A stretch of 64,000 nt of DNA from the NCBI GenBank assembly GCA_017525915.1, contig JAFXSC010000022.1, positions 62,001 to 126,000 on the forward strand, in the 5' to 3' direction. Source of the DNA: Ruminococcus sp. (GTDB lineage: Bacteria > Bacillota > Clostridia > Oscillospirales > Ruminococcaceae). Shown here one piece after another: positions 1 to 9,185 of the stretch. The first letter of the stretch is position 1. Each line of letters begins with the position of its first letter. The position numbers and the translations under genes are program-made. A model generated the notes under the pieces. That model searched no databases. It saw only the letters and a list, made by a program, of their open reading frames with translations, and was not told the origin of the DNA.

Positions 1-118
1 CGCCGTCAACATACTTTCCCTCTGCATCGGGACCTCTGTGACGTATCCTGTCCATCATTTTTCCGAGTATCTCACCCGAATTATTGTCTGTATTCGTAAA
101 ACCAACTATTCCGCACAT
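1..118 (-). CDS. asnB: Asparagine synthetase B, N-terminal fragment
   Basis: Only the first 39 codons lie in the window; the gene runs off the left edge. The product begins MCGIVGF and contains RHRGPDAEG, the signature of the N-terminal glutaminase (class II amidotransferase) domain of AsnB. Cys2 becomes the N-terminal nucleophile after Met removal. The family makes asparagine from aspartate, glutamine and ATP in the cytosol. The start is fixed by the conserved MCGIVG and by an AAGGAGG ribosome site 8 bases upstream. It is divergent from the antiporter gene. The synthetase domain cannot be inspected, so a related class II amidotransferase is not fully excluded. Confidence 0.9.
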   Translation of the reverse strand, partial: MCGIVGFTNTDNNSGEILGKMMDRIRHRGPDAEGKYVDG

Positions 119-146
119 AGTCTTAGCCTCCTTACTCTAATAGATT

Positions 147-175
147 ATTATACTACATCTTACAGATTTTTGCAA
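147..175 (-). promoter_or_regulatory. Sigma-A promoter of asnB
   Basis: On the minus strand a -35 box TTGCAA (170-175) is followed after 17 bases by TATAAT (147-152), about 29 bases upstream of the asnB start. Confidence 0.7.
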
Positions 176-227
176 CATCAACAGCAAAATTTCTTTGCAT
201 TTTTTTACACAAACGCCGCTCTTGTTC

Positions 228-256
228 TTGCAATTTCCGTTTCCGGGTGTTATAAT
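228..256 (+). promoter_or_regulatory. Sigma-A promoter of the antiporter gene
   Basis: -35 TTGCAA (228-233), 17-base spacer, -10 TATAAT (251-256) preceded by TGT, giving an extended -10. It uses the same -35 box as the divergent asnB promoter. Confidence 0.7.
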
Positions 257-300
257 ATCATTCGGAGTATTTTTACGATATTATTTCCGGGGGTATTTTT

Positions 301-1494
301 TTGGACAGAATTGATTTTTTTCGCGATCTTTCGATAATCATTGTTTCGGCTAAGCTTTGCGGTCTGCTCGCACAGAAGCTCCGCGCTCCGCAGGTGGTCG
401 GCGAGATAATCGCCGGACTGCTCATCGGTCCCTGCTGCTTTGGCTTTGTCGGAAATTCGGACTATCTCTCGCTCATTGCCGAAATAGGCGTGGTCATGCT
501 GATGTTCAGCGCCGGTCTGGAGACCAATATGCGCGACCTGCTGAAAACCGGACCGAAGGCGTTTGCAATCGCCTGTACCGGCGTTTTCGTGCCGCTTGCC
601 GGAGGAACTCTGTTGTACAGCTGTTTCTACGGCTTTGCTTCGGTCGGGAGCGACAGCTTCTACCGGGCAGTGTTCATAGGAACGATAATGACCGCGACCT
701 CGGTCGGCATCACCACCCAGACCCTGAAGGAACTCGGGCATATCAAGGAGGAGGTCGGCACTCTCATCATGAGCGCCGCTATCATCGACGACGTTATCGG
801 CATCATCGTCCTGACCTTCGTCATAGGCTTCAAGAACCCAGATTCCAAGCCAACTGATGTACTTGTCAACACGGGACTTTTCATCGTCCTGAGCATAGCT
901 GCCGGCTTCATAATGTACTACGTCTTCAAGTTCATCGACAAGCGTCACCCGCGTCAGAGAAGGATCCCGATACTCGGATTTGCGATGTGTATGTTCATGG
1001 CGTTTGCGGCGGAGGAGTTCTTCGGTATCGCCGATATAACGGGCGCTTACGTTGCCGGACTTATCCTTTGCAGCCTTAACGATTCCGACTACATAGCGCG
1101 TAAGATAGACATTAATTCGTATATGCTGTTCGGCCCCGTGTTCTTTGCGAGCATCGGTCTCAAGACCACGCTCAGCGGCTTTGACCGCGAGCTTGCACTC
1201 TTCTCGGCAGGCTTCGTGGCAGTTGCACTTCTCACCAAGGTCGTCGGCTGCGGACTTTGTGCGAAGCTCATGAAGTACCGTCTTCGTGACAGTCTCAAGG
1301 TCGGCGTCGGCATGATGACACGCGGCGAGGTCGCACTTATCGTCGCCCAGAAGGGCTTGTCCGTGGGAATGCTCGACGAGAAATACTTTGCGTCCGTCAT
1401 CGTTCTGATAATCATTTCGTCGATATCAACACCGATACTGCTCAAACTGCTTTACAGCGACCATTCCCCTGCCCCGGCGGAAAAAACTGAGTGA
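301..1494 (+). CDS. Cation:proton antiporter, CPA2 family
   Basis: A 397-residue polytopic membrane protein with about 12 hydrophobic segments spread over its whole length. N-terminal RAPQVVGEIIAGLL and GIVMLMFSAGLE-like text match the Na+/H+ exchanger domain of CPA2 (KefB/NapA-like) antiporters, which swap Na+ or K+ for protons across the cytoplasmic membrane. There is no C-terminal TrkA-type nucleotide-binding domain, so this is the short form. The start is TTG at 301 behind a GGGGG-rich ribosome site; no in-frame ATG near the start fits better. It is a single-gene unit with its own promoter and ends in a strong hairpin. The exact ion cannot be read from sequence. Confidence 0.85.
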   Translation: MDRIDFFRDLSIIIVSAKLCGLLAQKLRAPQVVGEIIAGLLIGPCCFGFVGNSDYLSLIAEIGVVMLMFSAGLETNMRDLLKTGPKAFAIACTGVFVPLAGGTLLYSCFYGFASVGSDSFYRAVFIGTIMTATSVGITTQTLKELGHIKEEVGTLIMSAAIIDDVIGIIVLTFVIGFKNPDSKPTDVLVNTGLFIVLSIAAGFIMYYVFKFIDKRHPRQRRIPILGFAMCMFMAFAAEEFFGIADITGAYVAGLILCSLNDSDYIARKIDINSYMLFGPVFFASIGLKTTLSGFDRELALFSAGFVAVALLTKVVGCGLCAKLMKYRLRDSLKVGVGMMTRGEVALIVAQKGLSVGMLDEKYFASVIVLIIISSISTPILLKLLYSDHSPAPAEKTE

Positions 1495-1502
1495 AACAAA
1501 AA

Positions 1503-1538
1503 CAGCAGCGTCCATTGCGGACGCTGCTGCTGTTTTTA
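1503..1538. terminator. Bidirectional intrinsic terminator
   Basis: An 11-base-pair stem CAGCAGCGTCC/GGACGCTGCTG (1503-1513, 1519-1529) with a 5-base loop is followed by a T run on the plus strand and by A-rich sequence that reads as T on the minus strand. It lies between the convergent antiporter and AlbA_2 genes. Confidence 0.85.
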
Positions 1539-2228
1539 CAGTTGATCTTTCATTTCATAGGTCGGTTTCATTTCGGCAGGAGTGCGCCAGTCGATGCCGT
1601 AGCGGTCGTGCAGGAGGCGCTTCTTTATATCCCAGAAGGCATAGCACCAGCTGAAATATACCCCGTCCGGCGAGTCTTTGGCAGCGTGTGAATTGCTCTC
1701 GAGTTCGCTCTGTGCAGCGATATCCACTTCCTCGACCACCTTCCTGTAACGGTCGGTGTCTTCGACCGGGTCATAGATGCGGCTCTCGCTCATGAGAGCT
1801 TCGACCTCCGCACGCGAGCAGCGGTAGTCGCCGTCACCGTTGCGCCGGTAAGTACCCGTGAACGGGTCGCTGCCGATATACACGGGCTTGCACCGCCTGT
1901 CAGCACGCGGCACTCTCATGCAGACGATATCCCTCCCCTGAGTATTGTGCAGGAAAACGTCGTCCTGCGTGAGGATATTGCAGCTCACCTTCGTCCTGTC
2001 GCGGAGGACGTCCCTGATGTCCATGATGAGCCATTCGGGGTCCGGCAGCTCGATAGCGTGGAGCGAACGGTCGCTCAGCTCCTCCACGCCGAGAAGGATT
2101 ATCCCTCCGAGAGTATTCGCAAATGCAGAATAGGTCTCCCAGAGGCTCTCCGGCAGTCCGCCGACTGCTTTTTTAGCCTCTATACGGTTGTTTTCACGGT
2201 ATTTACCGATGTTTTCAAGGTCAAACAT
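1536..2228 (-). CDS. AlbA_2 (Schlafen-type) domain protein
   Basis: A soluble protein of 230 residues. Its first 100 residues match the AlbA_2 pattern: EN..IEAKKA near residue 10, then FANTLGGIILLGVEE, as in bacterial putative DNA/ATP-binding proteins of this family. The rest (YRRNGDGDYRCSRAEVEALM) matches the usual AlbA_2 continuation. The longer reading frame upstream is ignored: ATG at 2228 has a GGAGGGAAGG ribosome site directly before it. AlbA_2 proteins are often called transcriptional regulators, but their biochemical role is largely unknown and I cannot assign a target. It lies downstream of the GGDEF/EAL gene but is separated from it by a terminator. Confidence 0.75.
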   Translation of the reverse strand: MFDLENIGKYRENNRIEAKKAVGGLPESLWETYSAFANTLGGIILLGVEELSDRSLHAIELPDPEWLIMDIRDVLRDRTKVSCNILTQDDVFLHNTQGRDIVCMRVPRADRRCKPVYIGSDPFTGTYRRNGDGDYRCSRAEVEALMSESRIYDPVEDTDRYRKVVEEVDIAAQSELESNSHAAKDSPDGVYFSWCYAFWDIKKRLLHDRYGIDWRTPAEMKPTYEMKDQL

Positions 2229-2255
2229 TTCCTTCCCTCCTGATAAAGCGTAAGG

Positions 2256-2295
2256 AAAAATGCACAGTCCGCGCCGCTGTGACATGGACTGTGCA
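2256..2295 (-). terminator. Intrinsic terminator of the GGDEF/EAL gene
   Basis: A perfect 10-base-pair stem TGCACAGTCC/GGACTGTGCA (2261-2270, 2286-2295) with a 15-base loop is followed on the minus strand by TTTTT. It sits just after the stop codon at 2306. Confidence 0.8.
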
Positions 2296-2305
2296 GGATA
2301 CGGTA

Positions 2306-5300
2306 TTATTTGTCTTTGCCGGGCTTCCATGCGATGAAGTCCCTGAGTTCGAGCGGTTTTGCGTAGTAATAGCCCTGGAAGCTCTGAATGTGGAAGTCCT
2401 GAAGGATATCCTTCATGCCCTCGGTCTCTATGCCCTCAACGCAGACCTTTGCGCCGAAGGTCGAAGCTACGCTGACAAACGACCTGATGAGCTCGCGCTC
2501 CTTGTCGTCCTCCTCAATTTTGAGAACAAAGCTGCGGTCTATCTTTATCGTGTCGAACGGCAGGTTCTTGACGAGACCTATTGACGAGAAGCCTGTTCCG
2601 AAGTCGTCGAGTGCTATCTGCACTCCCCTGCCGCGCAGGTTGATTATGACGTTTTTCAGCAGGTACATATCGAGCAGTCGGCACCTTTCGGTTATTTCAA
2701 GGCAGAGCTTGTTGGGCGGGTAGCCCTCCTCCTTGAGCGTCCTGAGCACCATGTCCACGAAGTCCGGTTTTTCGAGCTGTGTATAGGAGAGGTTGACGTT
2801 TATCACGAAATCCGGATTCTCCTCCATTATGAGCTTAGCGCAGTTTATAGCAGTGCGGAGCACCCATTGTCCGAGCTCGCAGAAAAGCGGGTCCTTTTCG
2901 AGGATAGGTATGAAGTGGTCGGGCGGCACCATGCCGTATTCGGGACTGCGCCATCTGAGAAGCGCCTCTGCGCCTATGAGCTTTTCGGTCTTTGCGTCCA
3001 CGACGGGCTGATACATCAGATAGAAGCCCTTGTAGTTCTGCATTATGGAGGCGCGGATAGCATAGAGCTTTTCAATGCGCTGCTTGTTCTCGTCGTTTAG
3101 GTTGTTGTAGAACTCTACTATCTCACCCTGTCTGCGGAGCTTGGACTCGCCGTATGCGAAATTCAGACAGGCGTAGACAGTCTGGTGGTCTATCGTATAA
3201 TTGTCAACGGTCATGAGACCGGCGTTCAGATCGAGGATAACGTACTTGTCGTCGAGTGACAGGCCCTTTCTTGCGTACACTCTCAGCTCGTCATAGACCT
3301 CGCGCATATCGCCGGACGAGCGGCTCGACGAGAGTATAGCGAACTTTGTACCGTCAAGGCGGTAGACGTTGCCCATATTTCCGATGTGTTCAAAGAGATG
3401 CCTTCCGAACTTCTGGAGGACGAGATTGCCGAACTGGTAGCCGTAGACCTCGTTTATCTCGGAGAATTTGGATATACCTATCATGCATATTCGCATAGCG
3501 CACTTTCTTAAAATATTCGACTGGAGGTCGTCGAAGAAGCCGTACTGGTTCCTGAGACCCGTTAGCGCATCAACGTGTACCTGAACATTGTGGTTCCTTA
3601 CAGCGCCGCAGAAATACTCCGGTTTGCCGTTTGTCCCTCTGAGGACTACGCCGCGGCAGGTGCAGACATCATACTCTCCGTTGACCTTCCGGGCTCTGTA
3701 CTGCATATCGTGGCTGGAACCGTTCCCGGCGAAGATATCGTAGATTCCCGAATTATAGGTATCCCTGTCCTCGGGGTGAACGTGTTCGCCCCAGACGTCC
3801 TTGGTGTTGTAGATATACTCACCGGGAAGTCCGAATACTTCGACAGCCTCCTTTGACCATCTGGTATAGTCGTACTTCATGTCGCAGATGTAGACGTATG
3901 AGCCCTCTGAAACGAGTGAGAAGGCGTTGAAAAGCTGATCGAGCTTTCTCTTGTGTTCATCACGTATAGGTTCAAAGGTGAAGGTGCCGGTGATATCCGC
4001 TTCTTTGAGACGGGTCTTGTCAGCGTACATCATGGCGTCTGCACGGTCGAAAACGTCGGATACGCTCTGGTCGGTATTATGGTCGTAGGTGGCGATTCCG
4101 GCAGCTACTACGGGACCGTCGTTTTTCTGCATATTGTCGTGGACCTGATCGCGGAGCCTGTCAAAGAGCTCATCTCTGTTCTGGAAGTCGCCGCTTCCGA
4201 GGAATGCCACGAACTCATCGCCGCCGATACGGAAAACGGGGCTGTGGGTGAAAACGTTGCAGATAAGGCGGCTTGCGGCGCGGATATACTCGTCGCCCGC
4301 CTTGTGACCGAGATTGTCGTTGATGTTCTTGAGGTTATTGATATCGCATACTACGATAGCGAACGGCACGAAATCAGAGCCCTTGTCCATTTTCTGCTGG
4401 ACGGATTTCTCGAGCTCGTGGTATGCGTTCTTGTTCTTGGTGCCGGTGAGCTCATCTCGCCTTGCAAGCTCGTTTGCCTGGTTGAGTGCCTGCACCTGAG
4501 CCTTTTCCTTGCGTATCTCCTCGTCGATGTTCGCTACACCGATGATTAGGTGTACCCTGTCGCTCGACCACATTATGTTCATGCGCGTGAAGTGCTGTGT
4601 ACCGCTGACGAGAAGGCGGTAGTCGGTGCTGTAAAGCTTTCTGTCCTCGAGGATAGTGATGAGGTGGTCCTTGGAAATAAGGTTGAGAATACGCGACTTG
4701 TCCTCCGGGTGGAGAACTATTTCGGCGTTCTTTTTTACGTCATTGAAGAAATCCGTGCCCTTTTCCTTTATCTCAAGACTGCCGTAGAGGTTGTTGGCAG
4801 TGAATGTCATATAGGATTCGTCGTTGATGTCAACGTAATAGATAGCGTCGTAGTGCGAGGCAAGGCTTTCGGCGATATTGCTGTAAGTTATCGTCTTTCT
4901 GCGTTCCTCCTCGAACTTTGCCTTCTCCTCGACCTCACTGTTTATATTCTCGATGCAGACGATGATATGCTTCTTGTCGCTCGCCCATATCTGTGAGCCG
5001 CGCACGTTCATGGTCTTGCCGTTGATGATGAGGCGGTACTCTATCTTGAAAAGATTGCTCTTTTTGAGGTTTCTGAGGACACCCTTCTTCGTAAAGTATG
5101 GCGTAACGCGCTGCAGGTCATCAGGGTGAAGGAATGTGCGGAGGTTCTTGGCGCTTTCGGTGAAGAAGTCATCGCCGGAAACGGGTATGTGCATCTGCTT
5201 GTAGACGTCAGTTGAGGAATACTCAAAGTAGCCGTTGGTCTCCATATCTATGTAATAGAGAGTATCGTACCGCGCAACAAGGCTTCCGGCGATCTGGTTG

Positions 5301-5746
5301 TAGATCTCGCGCTCCTTTTCGAGCTTTTCGACCTCAAGCTTGTGCCTTACCTCCTTATCGACATTGAGAACGCCGAGAATGAAGTACTCCGAGCTCTCAC
5401 GCACTCCTCTGATGAGCCTGAGGGTATGGTAGACCGGCTTGCCGTCGATCATAAGGCGATATTCGATGCTGTGCATCTCGCCCTTCCTCATCTGGGCAAG
5501 GAGGTTTTCCTTGGTCATATCCCTCATGAAGATGTGCTTGTCTTCCTCATAGACGACCTTGTCGGCATCGCGGACGAGGTCGATGAAGAAATCCTTCCCT
5601 GACGGTTCTAATTTGAGGGAATGGAATTCCGGGCTTATCGAATACCACTGATACTCGTTCGTAACGGCATTCACATAGTAAACGCTGGTGTAATCAATGA
5701 GCAGAGCCTCTGCTATCTTGTTGAAAATAGTGTCGTTGCTTAGCAT
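2306..5746 (-). CDS. Multidomain c-di-GMP protein: three PAS-like units, GGDEF, PAS, degenerate GGDEF, EAL
   Basis: A cytosolic protein of 1146 residues. Three tandem units of about 135 residues (1-410) share the pattern YD.lYYVD..., DFF, HP(E/D)D and EYRL(M/I)I.G and look like PAS folds. A GGDEF domain follows (DELTG near 434, intact GGDEF near 509; the RxxD inhibitory site is absent). Then come another PAS (about 610-720), a second GGDEF fold whose motif has decayed to LDGTKF (near 800), and an EAL domain (about 900-1140). The EAL domain keeps EALLRW, NVNLS, EITE, DDFGTG, KIDRSF, EGIET and QGYY, so both synthesis and hydrolysis of c-di-GMP are possible. The start at 5746 puts GGAGGG eight bases upstream; ATG at 5752 is too close to it. 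It is a single-gene unit with its own promoter. Confidence 0.9.
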   Translation of the reverse strand: MLSNDTIFNKIAEALLIDYTSVYYVNAVTNEYQWYSISPEFHSLKLEPSGKDFFIDLVRDADKVVYEEDKHIFMRDMTKENLLAQMRKGEMHSIEYRLMIDGKPVYHTLRLIRGVRESSEYFILGVLNVDKEVRHKLEVEKLEKEREIYNQIAGSLVARYDTLYYIDMETNGYFEYSSTDVYKQMHIPVSGDDFFTESAKNLRTFLHPDDLQRVTPYFTKKGVLRNLKKSNLFKIEYRLIINGKTMNVRGSQIWASDKKHIIVCIENINSEVEEKAKFEEERRKTITYSNIAESLASHYDAIYYVDINDESYMTFTANNLYGSLEIKEKGTDFFNDVKKNAEIVLHPEDKSRILNLISKDHLITILEDRKLYSTDYRLLVSGTQHFTRMNIMWSSDRVHLIIGVANIDEEIRKEKAQVQALNQANELARRDELTGTKNKNAYHELEKSVQQKMDKGSDFVPFAIVVCDINNLKNINDNLGHKAGDEYIRAASRLICNVFTHSPVFRIGGDEFVAFLGSGDFQNRDELFDRLRDQVHDNMQKNDGPVVAAGIATYDHNTDQSVSDVFDRADAMMYADKTRLKEADITGTFTFEPIRDEHKRKLDQLFNAFSLVSEGSYVYICDMKYDYTRWSKEAVEVFGLPGEYIYNTKDVWGEHVHPEDRDTYNSGIYDIFAGNGSSHDMQYRARKVNGEYDVCTCRGVVLRGTNGKPEYFCGAVRNHNVQVHVDALTGLRNQYGFFDDLQSNILRKCAMRICMIGISKFSEINEVYGYQFGNLVLQKFGRHLFEHIGNMGNVYRLDGTKFAILSSSRSSGDMREVYDELRVYARKGLSLDDKYVILDLNAGLMTVDNYTIDHQTVYACLNFAYGESKLRRQGEIVEFYNNLNDENKQRIEKLYAIRASIMQNYKGFYLMYQPVVDAKTEKLIGAEALLRWRSPEYGMVPPDHFIPILEKDPLFCELGQWVLRTAINCAKLIMEENPDFVINVNLSYTQLEKPDFVDMVLRTLKEEGYPPNKLCLEITERCRLLDMYLLKNVIINLRGRGVQIALDDFGTGFSSIGLVKNLPFDTIKIDRSFVLKIEEDDKERELIRSFVSVASTFGAKVCVEGIETEGMKDILQDFHIQSFQGYYYAKPLELRDFIAWKPGKDK

Positions 5747-5780
5747 ACGCATATCCCTCCGCTTGTTGGTATCTGAATAT

Positions 5781-5809
5781 ATTGTAACATATTTTGTGTT
5801 GAATGTCAA
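5781..5809 (-). promoter_or_regulatory. Sigma-A promoter of the GGDEF/EAL gene
   Basis: TTGACA (5804-5809), 17-base spacer, TACAAT (5781-5786) on the minus strand, 35 bases upstream of the start codon. Confidence 0.8.
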
Positions 5810-5841
5810 CAAAAATATTACGAATGCTGCTGCATTTTTAA

Positions 5842-8800
5842 TTATTTTGCGCTGTCTGAGCCGGCTGACTTCTTTCCGCCGCTGTCAGCAGGCTTTGCAT
5901 CGGTGCTGTCCGCGTCTGCGCCGGATTTCTGCTTCTTGTGGATATTGTCGATATCCTCGGTAGTTCCGCCGCCCTCGTCGTCCGGAGCACGGAACTCGCC
6001 CTTGTCAACAAGCCGCAGGAAGGCGTCAACGACGTCCTCCGCGAGCTGAGTTCCCCTGACCTCCTTCATAATGGAGACCGCCTTGTCGAAGTTCATTCTC
6101 TTGCGGTAGGGACGGTCGGAGTACATCGCGTCGAATGTGTCCGCGACCGCGATTATCTGGGCAACGCGCGGTATCTCGTCGGATTTGAGCCCCTTCGGAT
6201 AGCCCTTGCCGTCCGGACGCTCATGGTGAGCGCCTGCTCCGACTGCGAGCTCGGGCATTATGCTGATATCCTTCAGCGTGTTATATCCGAGCGCGGAATG
6301 TGATTTGATGATATTGAACTCGGTATCGGTGAGTTTTCCTGGCTTGTTGAGGACCTCCGGAGGTACGCCGACTTTTCCGATATCGTGGAGAAGTGCGATG
6401 TTGTGGTACTTGTCAACTGTCTCCTCATCGCAGCCGAGCTCTCTCGCAAGCATACAGGTATACTCCGCAACTCGCGTAGAATGGCCGTTCGTGTACTTAT
6501 CCTTCATATCAATGACCTTGGCGAAGGCTTCGACTATCTCACGGGTGAGCATTTTCTGCTCCTGCTCCTTCTTTCTGAACTTCTTTATCCTCATGCGGAT
6601 ATAGAAGAAAACTGCCAGACCGATAAGGAGGAGTATCCCGACTATGCTGAGTACTCTGAACCATGTTTTTTCGTAGAGCGATTTTTCCTTGATTATCTTT
6701 ATGGTGAGCGTCTTTGAACTGCGTCCCTGATCGTCAGAGACCTTCATGACGAACTTGTAGCTGCCGCCCTTGAGGTTGGTATAGTTTATCGGGTCGAGCT
6801 CGCTGCGCTTAACTGAAGTGCCATTGTCGTCGAAGCCCTCGAGCCAGTAGGTGACCTGCGGGTTTATGAGCGAGTAGTTGTAGACATAGCCGTAGATCGT
6901 CACCTTCTTGACGTCTGAGGATATCCTGAAATTTCCTGCTTCGTCAGGGTAGAGCTTATCGCCGTCAGCCTCAATGAAGGGAACGGCTATTTTAAGGTCT
7001 GCAATGTCCTCGATAGAGTTGTCTATGTTCACCTTTGCGATGCCTGTCGTACCGGAAATGTAGAGGTCGCCGGCAGCAGTGTATTCGCTGTATGAATTTG
7101 AGGTCGCAATGCAGGGCAGACCGTCGTCCCTGCCGTAATAGATAGTGGTTATCTCATCGTTCGCGATGAGCTGTTCGACATCCGCAACGTAGATGCCGTT
7201 GCTGCTGAGCACCCACATCTGACCGGAGCTGTTCTCGTAGAGGTCGAAGTTGTTAGAATAAGGAAAATTCTGTATCGTTGTTATATTGAAGCTGCTGTCC
7301 ATATAGGCAATGGAGTTGCTCGTGACTATCCAGAAGATATCGCGCGAGCGGTCGCGCTTCACCCTCATCACAACGTCAGAGCAGAGCCCGTCGTCAGTGC
7401 CGAAATGCAGCGTGTTTCCGTTCTTTATGACGTAGATGCCGTCACCGTCTGTACCGATGATAATTTCGCCGTTCACGCCCTCACAGACGGTCAGTATCTC
7501 CGTATTGGTGATGCCGGAGGATTCGCCGTAGACCTCTGTGACCCTGTCGCCGGTAATGTGAGCGACGCCGCCGGTGCAGGCAACGATGAACGAACCGTCA
7601 CTGCACTCATGCACAGTTCTCACGCGCTCGGAGGGCAGACCGTCCGCAGTCGTGAAGCGGAGTACCTTGCCGTGGTCGTATCTGACGAGCGCAGCCGTTC
7701 CGAAGGTCGAGAACCAGAGGCGGTCCTTGCTGTCACGAATTATCGAGCGTATCTTGCTTCCGCTGAGTATCTTTATAAGGTCGGTGCCGCCGCAGTCACT
7801 TCCGGAAGCGGTTTTGTCCTCAGTCACGTTTATCTGTGCAAGGGTGCCGTTTGCGCTGATGACTTTGAGACCGCTGTTCTTTGTACCGATAAAGAGCTTG
7901 CCCTCGGAAATGCAGGTCGAATAGACGACCTCGTCGGAAATGTAATATTTGTCGAAGATATCGGTGAACTGGTTCGGGACTATCTTCATAACGCCCTGCT
8001 GCGAGGAAACGAACCAGAGGTTGCCCTGATAATCTACCATTATGTCCTCAACGGAGGTCGTCATGGGGATATTCTCGATGTGTGTGAACTCTCCGCCGCT
8101 GAAAAATCCGATGCCATTGTCAGTGCAGACCCATGTCATATCGCCGATGCGTTCAATTGAATTGACGTAATAGAGCGGCGCTACGGACTGTTCCTCAAGG
8201 ACCGTGAGACCTTCCGCGATATTGCCGTGATACAGACCGGATTCCTTGTTTCCGATGTAGACCCAGCCGGGATTGTCCGGGTCGGGAAGGATAGAGTGTA
8301 TGTCAACGATGCCTGTCTTTTTGGCATTGAAGAAATTTGTGAGCCTGCCGTCCTTCACAGTGAAGATGTCGCCTTCTATGGTTATGCCGTAGATAACTCC
8401 GTCCGCGCCGGTTTTCAGCATTCTTATGTATTCGTTGTTTATCTGCGGCTCGTCCATCGTCTTCATCTGCATATCCGTACCGATAACGGCGATACCGCGT
8501 GTGGTCGCAACATATATGCTTCCGTCCGGAGCTTCCGTGACGGAGCGTACGGACAGTGCTTTCAGTCCCTCAGCCTTTCCGTAGTGGCGGTATTCACCGT
8601 TCTCCATAACTGCGAGACCGCTGTCGTTGGTGCCGATCCAAAGCCTGTTGCGGCTGTCAACATACAGGCTCACGACGCTAGAAAGGACGTAATTTGAGTC
8701 GATACGCACGAACTGGCTGCCGTCATAGCGGATAAGACCGCTGTAACTTCCTATCCAGATGAAGCCCTCCTCGGTCTGGGCAACAGCGTTTGCCTCAGCA

Positions 8801-9015
8801 GTAGGGAGACCGTTCGTGTTGTCATAAAGGTAAGCTGAATAGCCGTCTCCCTTGCCGGTAGGGTCAACGGAGATCTCTGTTTCTGATAACTCATCGGGAG
8901 CGCTGTCATCTGCAAATGAACTGAATCCGCTCATGGTCAGCATCACGGCAGACGAAGCCGCTACGCAAAGCAGCGCTCTGAGCTTTGACGATATTCCCTT
9001 TAGAAATTCCCTCAT
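5842..9015 (-). CDS. Transmembrane receptor with beta-propeller sensor, Y_Y_Y domain and HD-GYP output
   Basis: A protein of 1057 residues. A signal peptide (1-35) leads into about 660 residues of repeated propeller blades of the Reg_prop type (FIWIGSYSGLIRYDG, RLWIGTNDSGLAV, NLWFVSSQQGVMK). A Y_Y_Y domain (about 700-770) and one membrane helix (about 786-808) follow. The cytosolic HD-GYP domain has HDIGK near 873 and HHERPDGKGYP near 927, the metal-binding and GYP motifs of c-di-GMP phosphodiesterases. The last 60 residues are charged and disordered. In Bacteroides hybrid two-component systems the same outer domains sense glycan fragments but drive a histidine kinase; here they are fused to c-di-GMP hydrolysis. 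The start has an AAGGTGAT ribosome site. It lies next to the GGDEF/EAL gene, suggesting one signalling unit. The ligand is unknown. Confidence 0.9.
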   Translation of the reverse strand: MREFLKGISSKLRALLCVAASSAVMLTMSGFSSFADDSAPDELSETEISVDPTGKGDGYSAYLYDNTNGLPTAEANAVAQTEEGFIWIGSYSGLIRYDGSQFVRIDSNYVLSSVVSLYVDSRNRLWIGTNDSGLAVMENGEYRHYGKAEGLKALSVRSVTEAPDGSIYVATTRGIAVIGTDMQMKTMDEPQINNEYIRMLKTGADGVIYGITIEGDIFTVKDGRLTNFFNAKKTGIVDIHSILPDPDNPGWVYIGNKESGLYHGNIAEGLTVLEEQSVAPLYYVNSIERIGDMTWVCTDNGIGFFSGGEFTHIENIPMTTSVEDIMVDYQGNLWFVSSQQGVMKIVPNQFTDIFDKYYISDEVVYSTCISEGKLFIGTKNSGLKVISANGTLAQINVTEDKTASGSDCGGTDLIKILSGSKIRSIIRDSKDRLWFSTFGTAALVRYDHGKVLRFTTADGLPSERVRTVHECSDGSFIVACTGGVAHITGDRVTEVYGESSGITNTEILTVCEGVNGEIIIGTDGDGIYVIKNGNTLHFGTDDGLCSDVVMRVKRDRSRDIFWIVTSNSIAYMDSSFNITTIQNFPYSNNFDLYENSSGQMWVLSSNGIYVADVEQLIANDEITTIYYGRDDGLPCIATSNSYSEYTAAGDLYISGTTGIAKVNIDNSIEDIADLKIAVPFIEADGDKLYPDEAGNFRISSDVKKVTIYGYVYNYSLINPQVTYWLEGFDDNGTSVKRSELDPINYTNLKGGSYKFVMKVSDDQGRSSKTLTIKIIKEKSLYEKTWFRVLSIVGILLLIGLAVFFYIRMRIKKFRKKEQEQKMLTREIVEAFAKVIDMKDKYTNGHSTRVAEYTCMLARELGCDEETVDKYHNIALLHDIGKVGVPPEVLNKPGKLTDTEFNIIKSHSALGYNTLKDISIMPELAVGAGAHHERPDGKGYPKGLKSDEIPRVAQIIAVADTFDAMYSDRPYRKRMNFDKAVSIMKEVRGTQLAEDVVDAFLRLVDKGEFRAPDDEGGGTTEDIDNIHKKQKSGADADSTDAKPADSGGKKSAGSDSAK

Positions 9016-9086
9016 TAGATCACCTTCATAGCTGTATTTGAGAAGTCAGACGTTCAGAAAGATCCTGAAGTTCCGGACGTTTGATT

Positions 9087-9117
9087 AAAAAACAGGAGGA
9101 GAAAAAACTCTCCTCCT
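9087..9117 (-). terminator. Intrinsic terminator after the SDR gene
   Basis: A perfect 9-base-pair stem AGGAGGAGA/TCTCCTCCT (9094-9102, 9109-9117) is followed on the minus strand by GTTTTTTAAT. It ends the operon 14643-9186. Confidence 0.75.
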
Positions 9118-9185
9118 TCATTATATCACAAATATCATTTTACGGACAGTGCCAATTATGAATTTTCTGTAAATTTTCCGGAAAT

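Noticed and set aside
38-337. A 99-codon plus-strand frame across the asnB-antiporter gap
   Set aside because: It overlaps asnB, the two divergent promoters and the antiporter start, and lacks a ribosome site.
5824-5837. Short AATGC/GCATT hairpin after the HD-GYP gene as a terminator
   Set aside because: Only five base pairs and an interrupted T run; it overlaps the promoter region of the next gene too closely to call.
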